A DNA stretch of 22,728 nt. Origin: an uncultured Clostridium sp. GTDB taxonomy: Bacteria > Bacillota > Clostridia > TANB77 > CAG-508. The notes beneath the pieces are model-generated. The model saw only the letters and a program-made list of their open reading frames with translations. It was not told the DNA's origin and made no database searches. Of the stretch, positions 9,323 to 18,056 are shown one piece after another (positions within the stretch are counted from its first letter, which is position 1; each line of letters starts with the position of its first letter). The position numbers and the translations under genes are program-made. Location of the stretch: the NCBI GenBank assembly GCA_900553685.1, contig USEI01000024.1:1-22728 (forward strand), written 5' to 3'.

Positions 9323-12166
9323 GTGAAGAAAGTATTTAAGAAAATACTAATAATAATGTTAATAATTTTGACATTGAATAATTTTCTTATGTCTGATGTT
9401 TATGCTGAAGATAAACCAGGAATGATGGATCCTTTTGAAGAGATGTTGGCTAACTTTTTTGGTTCAGTTGTAGGTTTATTTACTTGGCCAGTTAGATTTG
9501 TTGCAATAGCTGCAAGTATAGCAATTAATACACTCACAGCTTCGGTTGCTTATATTGAAGGAGCTAATGATACTGCAAGTAGCGTAGATTTAGTATTTCA
9601 AAATATTACAGTACTTACCCCATTTGATATATTTTTTAATAAAGTAGCCATTTTAGATGTAAATTTCTTTGATTTTTCTTCAATAGGAGAAGGTAGTTTA
9701 ATATATACAATTAGAACTGGTATAGCAACATGGTACTATATTTTAAGAATATTAGCTGCATCAATATTATTGGTTGTATTAATATATGTAGGAATAAGAA
9801 TGGCAATATCAACAGTTGCTACGGACAAAGCAATGTACAAAAAAATGTTAGTTGATTGGGTTTGTAGTTTAGCTATAATATTCCTTATACATTATATTAT
9901 TATATTTACAATAACTATAAGCAATGCACTTGTAAATGCTGTTTCGTTAACTGTAAATTCTGAAACGATCAGTAATACATATGCGTATATTCAGCAATTG
10001 GCATTAAGAGTATTTGATTTAGAATCTATTCCAGCAACTATAATTTTTTGTATGTTAGTATGGCAAACTTTTGGACTTTTAATATCTTATTTTAATCGTA
10101 TGTTGAAAACAGCTTTTTTAGTAATTATATCACCTCTTATAACATTAACATACTCAATAGATAAAATGGGAGACGGAAAAGCTCAAGCATTAGGTGCATG
10201 GCTAAAGGAATTTGTATATACTATTTTAATGCAACCTGTACATTGTATTATATATATGTGTTTTATAAATATAGCACTATCTTTATTAATAGAGAAACAA
10301 GGAAATGGAGTATCAAGAGAAACTATAGCTGTTGCAATAATTTCTTTATTATGTGTAAAATTTGTTAAGGATGCTGAAAACCTTGTTAGAAAGATATTTA
10401 GATTTGAAGATGATGGAACAGGTTCTTTAGGTGCAGGTTTAGCAGTTGCAGGTTTAGCTTTAAATAATGCTAAAGGAATTGGTAAAGGGGCTAGATCTGC
10501 AATTAATAATACAAGAAATTTTGTAGGAAATACAGTATCAACAGCTAGAGGAATGAAAATTGGAGCTTTAGCTTTAGGAAGAAGATGGTTAACTAAAGAA
10601 GGAAGAAGTGGAACTTATGCAGAGGCTAAAGAGAGTGTAAGAATAAAGTCAAATGAGAAAAAAGCGGCTAAAATTGAAAGAAAATATGGCGTGACTTCTG
10701 GAAAATATAGGTATAAAGGAAAAGATATACAAAAAAGAGCTTTACGAATAAAACAAGAAAGTATAGCTAATGGAAAATATATTACTACTGCTGCAGCATT
10801 AAAAGCTGCTCAGGAAGAAAAATTAAATGATGAGGTTAATAAAAGAGCGCAGAAGATAAAAAATGATTATGGCGGGTACATGTCTGATGATGAAGCAAGA
10901 TCAATTGCAAGATTAAATATAGCTAAAGAAAGAAGAACTCAAAATAGTAAACCTAGAAAATTTATTTCAGGTGCAAAAGGAAAAATAAATTCTTTCAAAT
11001 CTGCAGTTGGTCAATCAGAAACATTAAAAGCATTAGGCGGACTAGGAAAAGCAACAATTTCCGCAGGATTAGGTGTTGCAGTTGGTTCTGGTGTAGCAGG
11101 AGTAAATGATAGTATTTTAACAGGTATTATGGCAGGAGCTGCAATGTATAAAGGATCTCAAGGATTTATGAATAGTAGTTCAAAAACAATTGCTGATAGC
11201 ATGAATCAAAATTTTAAAGCGTTAGGAGTAAAGAATGCTGCTGAAATGAGTTCAAGAACAGCCAAAATAATGCAAATGTTTTCTGATGAAGATAGAGCTA
11301 ATCAAGAATTAAGTAAAATTATGGATGAATTAGAGAAAGCTTTACAGCATGCTGGAATAGATGGAAAATTAAAAACAAATATTAAAAACACAATTGAAGG
11401 TGGAATAAAAGCTGATCCATCTAGAACAAATGATATAATAAATTATGCTTTAAAAGGAGTAGGAATAAAGCCTGGTGACGATTCAAATACTTCTATATCT
11501 AATGTTAGAAAAGCTACACAAAAATTAGCAGATTTTACAAATGAAAGTCAAATATATCAATCAATACAGGCAGCTGGAGATATAGGCTTAGAAGCAGATA
11601 CTATTATTGGAGAGGCTATGGGCAGATTTGTATCAGATAATAGCACTACTATTAATAATAATTATATAGAAATTGGATCTGAAGATGTAAACAGTACAGA
11701 AAATATTAATACTGAATATGAGGGAGTGGCAGAAACAGTAAGCAGTGCTGTATTAGATTCAGATAATTATGATACAAATATGGAAATAGCTGGAAAAGAA
11801 GCAATAGTAACAAGCGAGAGTGATATAATAGCTCTTTTAGATGAGCTAAAAAGAGAAAAGAAAGAAGAAATGCAAAAATTATTAGATGAAGGTCTAGATC
11901 AAAGTACATTAAAGGAAATCGAGAAAGATATAGATAGAGCAAATACGGATATGATTTCTAGAGCCTTAGCAGATTTGGAAAGACAATATGTTGATGTAAA
12001 AAAAGAGATAAAAGACGATATAAAAATGGAATTAGAAAGAAGTTTACAGGAAGCTCAAAATGAAGTTAATAGTATGAGCATAGATAATCCTAGATATAAT
12101 TTATTACAGAGTCAAATAACTAGATTCCAAGCTACTAAAGAAATGTATGCTAGATATAAAAGATAA
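9323..12166 (+). CDS. extended VirB6/TrbL-like protein (paralogue c)
   Basis: This 947-residue protein is of the VirB6-like group. I chose the GTG at 9323 rather than the in-frame ATG at 9305: AAAGGA at 9308-9313 is well spaced for the GTG, nothing resembling a ribosome site precedes the ATG, and the resulting start MKKVFKKILII lines up with paralogue d (MKRVLKKLVII, also GTG). Signal peptide to VYA, then TPFDIFFNKVAILDVNFFDF, the helix ILLVVLIYVGIRMAISTVAT, the loop SPLITLTYSIDKMGDGKAQA, QPVHCIIYM and the core end VRKIFRFEDD near 360. The last 580 or so residues are Lys/Glu/Ala-rich and largely helical, with a Gly/Ala-rich hydrophobic patch near 570-611 (GLGVAVGSGVAG). It lies 19 bp after paralogue b and 20 bp before d. 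Probably a channel subunit with a cytoplasmic or translocated tail; tail function unknown. Confidence 0.82.
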   Translation: MKKVFKKILIIMLIILTLNNFLMSDVYAEDKPGMMDPFEEMLANFFGSVVGLFTWPVRFVAIAASIAINTLTASVAYIEGANDTASSVDLVFQNITVLTPFDIFFNKVAILDVNFFDFSSIGEGSLIYTIRTGIATWYYILRILAASILLVVLIYVGIRMAISTVATDKAMYKKMLVDWVCSLAIIFLIHYIIIFTITISNALVNAVSLTVNSETISNTYAYIQQLALRVFDLESIPATIIFCMLVWQTFGLLISYFNRMLKTAFLVIISPLITLTYSIDKMGDGKAQALGAWLKEFVYTILMQPVHCIIYMCFINIALSLLIEKQGNGVSRETIAVAIISLLCVKFVKDAENLVRKIFRFEDDGTGSLGAGLAVAGLALNNAKGIGKGARSAINNTRNFVGNTVSTARGMKIGALALGRRWLTKEGRSGTYAEAKESVRIKSNEKKAAKIERKYGVTSGKYRYKGKDIQKRALRIKQESIANGKYITTAAALKAAQEEKLNDEVNKRAQKIKNDYGGYMSDDEARSIARLNIAKERRTQNSKPRKFISGAKGKINSFKSAVGQSETLKALGGLGKATISAGLGVAVGSGVAGVNDSILTGIMAGAAMYKGSQGFMNSSSKTIADSMNQNFKALGVKNAAEMSSRTAKIMQMFSDEDRANQELSKIMDELEKALQHAGIDGKLKTNIKNTIEGGIKADPSRTNDIINYALKGVGIKPGDDSNTSISNVRKATQKLADFTNESQIYQSIQAAGDIGLEADTIIGEAMGRFVSDNSTTINNNYIEIGSEDVNSTENINTEYEGVAETVSSAVLDSDNYDTNMEIAGKEAIVTSESDIIALLDELKREKKEEMQKLLDEGLDQSTLKEIEKDIDRANTDMISRALADLERQYVDVKKEIKDDIKMELERSLQEAQNEVNSMSIDNPRYNLLQSQITRFQATKEMYARYKR

Positions 12167-12186
12167 TAAAGAAAGAAGGTGAGATT

Positions 12187-14763
12187 GTGAAGAGAGTATT
12201 AAAGAAGTTAGTAATAATTTTATTAATAATGTTGATAATTAATAATTTCTGTATTACAGCTTCTTATGCTATGGGAGTTGATGATGTAATTTATGCATTT
12301 ACTGATATCTTAGGTGGAGTTGTTGGAATATTAACATCACCAATGAGATGGCTAGCTTTAGGTGCAGGGTGGGCAATAGACAAGTTTTCAGCATTAGTAG
12401 CATATACAGAAGGCGCAACAGATTCATCTGTAGATACTTCCACAATCACACCGTTTGATATATTTTTTAATAAAGTAAAATTAGTAGATATTAATTTTTT
12501 TGACATAGGAACAGAATCAAATTTTATTAATACAATGAGAACAAGTGTTGCATCATGGTATTATATAATGAGAATAATTGCTGCATCAATTTTACTTGTA
12601 ATTTTAATATATGTAGGAATAAGAATGGCGATATCAACAGTTGCATCAGATAGAGCTATGTATAAAAAGATGTTAGTAGATTGGGTGTGTAGTTTAGCAC
12701 TTGTTTTTCTATTACATTATATTATTATCTTTGTAATAACAGTAAATAATTCTATTGTAAGTGTTATAGAAAATAGTGTTAACAATACTAATGTATCAAA
12801 TACATATAAAACAATAAGAGATATTGCTGGTGAAAAATTGATTTTTGCAAACTTAGATAATATAGGTGCTACAATTATTTACATTATGCTTATATGGCAA
12901 ACTTTTGGAATTATAGTATCTTATTTTAATCGTATGTTGAAAGTTGCTTTTTTAATTATTATTTCTCCATTAGTAACAATAACATATTCAATAGATAAAA
13001 TGGGAGATGGCAAAGCTCAAGCCTTGAATTTATGGTTAAAAGAAATTGTTTTTACAATTTTAATACAACCATTTCATTGTATTATATATATGTGTTTAAT
13101 AGATACCGCATTTAATTTATTAGCTAAGCCAGCAGATAATATAGAATTATTATCACACGCTTTAGTTGCGATTGTAATGATAAGATTTATAAAAGAAGGC
13201 GAGAAAATTATAAGAAATATATTTGATTTCAAAGATGATAATAATAAAACTTCTGTGGCAATGGCGATGGCAACTACTGGAGTATTAATAAATCAGGCTA
13301 AAAATTTAGGTACAACAGCTAGAAATGTTGGTAGAGGAGCTGCAAATATTGGAAAAGGATTAGCAAATTTTAGAAAAAATGCAGTTATTGAAACAGCAGC
13401 GTTATATAGAACTGTTAAAAATAGGGGAACTGAAGGAAATAGTTTTTCAAGTAATAAAGAACAATTCCAAGCAGAACAAGCAGAGGAAAAGGCAAATAAA
13501 ATCATAAATAAAAAAGGTTATAGTATTAAAAATTCTGTAGAAGCTGCAGAAAATGCTAACAAAGATACTCAAATTTTAAAATCAGATATAGAAAAAGAAA
13601 AAGAAAATATTTTAGCGCAAAGTAATGGAGCTATTAAACCTGAAGTTGCCGAGAAAATGGCATTATTAAATGTTGTAAAGAAAAAAAGAAAAGATAATAG
13701 ACGTATTAATAAAACAATAAAAGGTGTAAAAGGAAAAGTAGGAAAATATGGTAGAAGAATTGCTAGAAAAGTAGATTCAGCTATTCCAGGTACGACAGAA
13801 GTACTTTCAACTTTAACTGATTTAGGAAAAGATTACATGAAGCTATCAGTTGCTGGAACTGCAGGATTTGTTGTTGGTGCTGGATTGTATGGAACAGGAA
13901 AAGATATATTTTCTTCAGTAGGGATAGGAGCAGCTGTTGGAAAAGGAACTTATGATTTAAGTCAAAAAAGTAAAATGACATTATCTAATAATATAAGAAA
14001 ATATTTGGATAACATGAGTATAAATAATTCAGCTGATGCTAGACAAGAAATACAATCTAATATATTAAATGAGAGTAGTAAATTTGGTGACGGTGAAGAT
14101 GCAGCTAAAGAAAGAAAGAAAATTATAGATGAATTAAATAAAGAATTAATGGATTTAGGAGTGGATGGAAAAACTTGCAATACAATAACTCAGAATATAA
14201 TGTCAGATTTACAAGATAATCCTGCAATGGCACCTGATTTAATAAAAAATAGGCTAAGTAATTTGACAAATGGAGAAGGAAAGAATATTAGTTTTGCACA
14301 AATTTCAAAAAATGAAAAAGTAAATAAAGTTATACAATATAGTAATAGAAATGCAATATATAGTGAAATAAAGACAGCAGAGTCAATAGATGTTTCTAGT
14401 GGAGAGATGATTGGAAAAGTTGTTGAATCTTACGAAAAAGAAGATGCTTATATTGATGGATTGTATGATGAGATTAAAAATACTGAAAAAAATAGAAAAG
14501 TAGAAAAACTAGTTAAAGAAGACTTAACTGATTCTGAACTATCTGGAATATTATCTAAGTATGATGACGAAATACAAACTTTATCTAAAGAATTACTAGA
14601 TTTAGAAGGAGATCAAAGTCAAAAAGAATATAAGAAACAATTAGAAGGTATCCGTAATAATAAAGAATTAGAAAAATTAGAAGTAATTACTAAAGCTTTA
14701 GCTCAAAAAAGCAGGAGAATTAACAGAATATCAAGAAAAATTATATCAAAATTTAAAAGATGA
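12187..14763 (+). CDS. extended VirB6/TrbL-like protein (paralogue d), frameshifted near 3' end
   Basis: This is the closest relative of paralogue c. It starts at GTG 12187 with AAGGTGA just upstream. Signal peptide to SYA; TPFDIFFNKVKLVDINFFDI; helix ILLVILIYVGIRMAISTVAS; SPLVTITYSIDKMGDGKAQA; QPFHCIIYMC; core end IFDFKDD near 350; then a charged helical tail with a Gly/Ala-rich patch near 553-587. As sequenced it is 858 residues and ends at TGA 14761-14763. The last 17 residues are Arg/Lys/Ser-rich and unlike the acidic helical ends of the paralogues. Removing one A from the A6 run at 14705-14710 lets the frame continue as AGELTEYQEKLYQNLKDEIE to a TAG at 14870-14872, giving 894 residues and leaving only 20 bp before the next gene. 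I take the longer form as the original protein. Confidence 0.78.
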   Translation: MKRVLKKLVIILLIMLIINNFCITASYAMGVDDVIYAFTDILGGVVGILTSPMRWLALGAGWAIDKFSALVAYTEGATDSSVDTSTITPFDIFFNKVKLVDINFFDIGTESNFINTMRTSVASWYYIMRIIAASILLVILIYVGIRMAISTVASDRAMYKKMLVDWVCSLALVFLLHYIIIFVITVNNSIVSVIENSVNNTNVSNTYKTIRDIAGEKLIFANLDNIGATIIYIMLIWQTFGIIVSYFNRMLKVAFLIIISPLVTITYSIDKMGDGKAQALNLWLKEIVFTILIQPFHCIIYMCLIDTAFNLLAKPADNIELLSHALVAIVMIRFIKEGEKIIRNIFDFKDDNNKTSVAMAMATTGVLINQAKNLGTTARNVGRGAANIGKGLANFRKNAVIETAALYRTVKNRGTEGNSFSSNKEQFQAEQAEEKANKIINKKGYSIKNSVEAAENANKDTQILKSDIEKEKENILAQSNGAIKPEVAEKMALLNVVKKKRKDNRRINKTIKGVKGKVGKYGRRIARKVDSAIPGTTEVLSTLTDLGKDYMKLSVAGTAGFVVGAGLYGTGKDIFSSVGIGAAVGKGTYDLSQKSKMTLSNNIRKYLDNMSINNSADARQEIQSNILNESSKFGDGEDAAKERKKIIDELNKELMDLGVDGKTCNTITQNIMSDLQDNPAMAPDLIKNRLSNLTNGEGKNISFAQISKNEKVNKVIQYSNRNAIYSEIKTAESIDVSSGEMIGKVVESYEKEDAYIDGLYDEIKNTEKNRKVEKLVKEDLTDSELSGILSKYDDEIQTLSKELLDLEGDQSQKEYKKQLEGIRNNKELEKLEVITKALAQKSRRINRISRKIISKFKR

Positions 14764-14872
14764 AATTGAAAGAAAACAATCAGAAGAAAACTATGCATCA
14801 ATAAAAACACAACTAAAAGTTTTAGAAAATGACTTAAATACAATGGTTAGTGGACAGAAAAAAACACAATAG
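14705..14872 (+). other. frameshifted 3' tail of paralogue d
   Basis: Bases 14711-14872 read in the +1 frame as 53 residues of charged helical sequence (it includes IKTQLKVLENDLNTM) followed by TAG. This matches the style and length of the C-terminus of paralogue c and would otherwise be unexplained sequence between two tightly packed genes. The junction is a run of six A at 14705-14710. One A too many explains the break. This could be a true mutation, transcriptional slippage on the A-run, or a sequencing or assembly error. Confidence 0.7.
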
Positions 14873-14892
14873 ATTAAAATGGAGATATTAGA

Positions 14893-17485
14893 ATGAAAAA
14901 AATTATAAGTAAAATACTAATAATTTTTATATTGATATTAATATTGTTTGAATTTACTTTTTCAAGCAGTATTAGTAATGCTGCTATCGATATGGAAACA
15001 ACAGTAAATGCGATTGCAAATTTAGCTGGTCGGAATTGTTTCAATCATATATTGGCCACAAAGAATTCTTGCAACAGGAATAGCATTTATAATGGATATT
15101 TTGGTGGCAAGTCTAGCACAAATGGAAGGAGTAAATTATGGAGAAGGAGGTCTTATTCCTATAATAACTCCTTATGAAATATTTTTTAATAAATATAAAT
15201 TATTAGACATTAACTTTTTTGATTTAACTAGTGTGGATGAGGGATCTACTGTTTATATGATAAGATCTTCAGTTGCAACTTGGTTTTATGCAATGAGATT
15301 AATTGCAAGTGCAATATTACTAGTCATCTTAATATATGTTGGAATTAGAATGGCAATATCAACTGTAGCTGAAGATAAAGCAAAGTATAAAAAAATGTTA
15401 TTTGACTGGATTTGCAGTTTAGCACTAATATATGTATTGCAATATATTGCCATATTTACAATTTATTGTAATAATGCTATTGTTAATGCTCTTAGTTCAG
15501 CATTATCAGATTTATCAGCTGTAGAAGATCAAGTTGGAAATATTTTATTAGACATTGGTTTAAAAGCTGTTGGAGGGATTGGAATTACGAGTATGGCAGC
15601 TGTTCTTGTATTCTGCTTTATTGTATTCCAAACAATTGCATTTTTAATAGCCTATATTAGCCGTATGGTAAAAATTGGATTTTTAATTATAATATCTCCA
15701 CTTATTTCTTTAACATATTCAATAGATAAAATGGGAGATGGAAAAGCACAAGCTCTAGGAAAATGGTTAAAAGAATATGTTTATACTATTTTAATACAAC
15801 CATTTCATTGTGTAATGTATATGGCTTTTGTAAGAACAGCATTAACACTTTTAGTAGATACTTCAGCGGTAACTGTTTTAGGAATACCATTATTAGAATC
15901 ACCAGAGTATAATCAGCTTGCTAATGGAGTTCTTGCTATTTTATGTTTAAAATTTATTAATGATGGTGAAAAAGTTGTAAGAAAAATATTTGGTTTCCAA
16001 GATGATAATAGTGCTACATCTTTTGGAGCAGGATTAGCAGTTGGAATGCTTGCAATAAATAATGCTAAAAAAATAGGAACTTCAACAAGAAAAGGATTAA
16101 ATACAATTAGTAAAGCTACTGGGAAATATGGTACTAGAATGAAAAATGGCTTAGGAAAAATGTCTAATGGGATTGCTGGTAGAGCTACGAATTTTGCAAA
16201 TAAATTAACTCCAAATTTAAAATTAGGAGATAAGGCTACTAATGCTGCAAAAACTGCTAAGAGTGGTGTAGGAAAGGGAATTAATTCTATAAAAGGAGTT
16301 CCTAAAACTCTTAATGGAAAATTTTGGAATTCATCTCCAGGTAAGGGAATTTCAAAATTAGCTAATTCAAATATAGGAAAAAATATAAGAAGACGTAATT
16401 CATTATCAAGTACATTAGGAATGATGGCGGCGGCAGCGGCATACAGTACAGGTTCAACTAATCTTTTAACTGCTGTAGGTATTGGATCAGGAGTTTCTAA
16501 AGGAGCAAAAGGATTTTTAGGTTCAAGTAGTGAAACTCTTGCTAAAGAAGGTTCAAATGATAATGCAGTAGAAGATCAAAAAGAATTCGATAGAACTATA
16601 GGAAAAGAGATGGAAGATGCAGAAAAAAATTTAGACGCAATAGAAAATTCTGATTATAGAAAGATTGTAGATAATTATAAAAGTGCAGATGCACATGATG
16701 AAAAAGCAAGAGAAGCTAGAGCAAGAGCAGACGAGTTGAGAAAAGAAATGGAATCAAGACCTAAAGGAAAAGATAAAGGAAAATATGAAAAACAAATTGT
16801 TCAATTGGAAAGAAAAGCTACTAAAGAAGAAAATATGGCTAAAGATTGTAGAGAAAGAGCAGGAGAACTTGATAAAGATGGTACACTTAAGAAAATGTAT
16901 GACGAAGGTAAATTAACTTCTGGAGGAACTATTTTAGATCAAAGTGAAGTTAGAAAAACCGAGCAAGATAGATTGAGTAGATTAAATGATCAAAAGCAAG
17001 ACTTCTTTTCAGTAGAAAAAACTAAAGCAAGAATTCTTGAAAGAAAAAATAAAGGGTCAACTACTTCTGATTTGAATGCAAAGAAAAATAATTTAATACA
17101 AAAATTACAACAGATGAAATTAGAATCTAAAAGAAAATCTGATACTAATCAAAATTATACATTAACAACACAAGACAATGAAGATATTAATAGAACAGCA
17201 GAATTATTAATGAATAATATTTCTAGAGGTGTTTTAGCAGGAGAAGGTTATGATAGTATTAATGAAAGTGCACACTTAGATACAATTAGAACATCACTTG
17301 GATTAGAAGGAGATTTAAGTGCATTTAGTTCATATCAGGATGTTGTTGGAGCTTTATCTGATTTTGATTCTGCTAAGAGAAATCAAAGAACAGCACAAAT
17401 ATTTAAAAATAATAGTTCATTAAATGGTACAGATAATAGTTTAGCTGAAAGAATGGCTAGAAAAACAACTTCTAGAAGTCATTAA
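14893..17485 (+). CDS. extended VirB6/TrbL-like protein (paralogue e), frameshifted near 5' end
   Basis: As sequenced the gene is split. ATG 14893 (GGAG at 14881-14884) encodes a signal peptide and reads to residue 46 (NAIANLAG), then meets an extra C at about 15031. The downstream frame continues GIVSIIYWPQRILATGIAF and is open from 15026; its first ATG is 15092. Skipping one base gives an 863-residue protein with the expected paralogue layout: signal peptide, WP-containing amphipathic stretch, TPYEIFFNKYKLLDINFFDL, helix ILLVILIYVGIRMAISTVAE, SPLISLTYSIDKMGDGKAQA, QPFHCVMYM, core end IFGFQDD near 365, a Gly/Ala-rich patch near 507-537 and a charged coiled tail. Without its front the 797-residue form would lack a signal sequence and has no ribosome site at a suitable distance from ATG 15092. 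It is either a broken gene, a recoded gene, or a sequence error. Confidence 0.75.
15031..15031 (+). other. apparent one-base insertion in paralogue e
   Basis: In GGT-C-GGA the C at 15031 breaks the frame between NLAG and GIVS. Omitting it aligns the product with paralogue c (ANFFGSVVGLFTWPVR against ANLAGGIVSIIYWPQR). In the upstream frame the C creates a CGG codon. I found no other in-frame CGG in the genes of this window. Confidence 0.7.
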
Positions 17486-17516
17486 TCAAATTTAAACAAT
17501 ACAAGGAGAAAATATT

Positions 17517-18029
17517 ATGAGAGTGAAAAAAAGTAAAAAGCCAATAATTATTGGTATTGTAGCAGTATTATTAATAATTATTTTAGTAATTACTAATAAA
17601 AAAGATGATACAGTAGACTATTCAAATATGACAGATGAAGAAATATCTGTTGCAGTACAAAATAAGGTTGATCAAATGACTGTAAATAATCTAGCAGGAC
17701 TTGGTGAAAGAGATAGAATGGAATATTATGTTTCAAGCTTTATTAAAGATATTGAAGAAGGTGATTATGAATCAGCTTATGAAAAACTTTATGAAGAATT
17801 TAGAAAAAATTATTTTCCAACTATAGCAAGTTTTGAAGAATATGCTAAAACAAAGTTCCCTAAAATGTTTTCTCTAGAACATACAAATTTTGAAAGAAAT
17901 GGTGATGTATACATATTATGGGTAACAATGTCTAATCCATTAGGTGGAAAAGATTCAGGAGTTGAAATGAACTTTGTAGTTCAAGAAAATGATTTAAATG
18001 ATTTTGTAATGTCATTTTCAGTTATCTAA
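17517..18029 (+). CDS. small single-pass membrane protein, VirB8/NTF2-like candidate
   Basis: This 170-residue protein has a basic N-terminus (RVKKSKK), one membrane helix at about 8-26 and an extracytoplasmic domain. The domain starts with helical RMEYYVSSFIKDIEEGDYES and AYEKLYEEFRKNYF, followed by strands (NGDVYILWVTM, GVEMNFVVQEN, NDFVMSFSVI). That helix-helix-then-sheet order and the 'D-Y-x-x-A-Y-x-x-L' element are typical of NTF2-like folds. In type IV secretion systems VirB8 and the Gram-positive TcpC-type proteins are exactly such single-pass NTF2-fold subunits, so this may be the VirB8 counterpart. AGGAG at 17504-17508 supports the start. The fold call is from pattern only. The next gene looks like a second, larger version. 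Confidence 0.7.
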   Translation: MRVKKSKKPIIIGIVAVLLIIILVITNKKDDTVDYSNMTDEEISVAVQNKVDQMTVNNLAGLGERDRMEYYVSSFIKDIEEGDYESAYEKLYEEFRKNYFPTIASFEEYAKTKFPKMFSLEHTNFERNGDVYILWVTMSNPLGGKDSGVEMNFVVQENDLNDFVMSFSVI

Positions 18030-18056
18030 AGTTTTATATAGAAAGGAATTAAAATT

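Noticed and set aside
14761..14763. TGA of paralogue d as a reassigned codon read through to 14872
   Set aside because: Staying in the same frame gives another TGA two codons later (14767), while the paralogue-like tail is in the +1 frame. Trp is coded by TGG throughout, so a frameshift explains the data better than recoding of TGA.
14893..15177. A separate 94-residue protein at the start of paralogue e
   Set aside because: Its first 46 residues are the missing front of paralogue e, and the rest (Asn/Ser/Arg-rich) is the out-of-frame reading after the frameshift.
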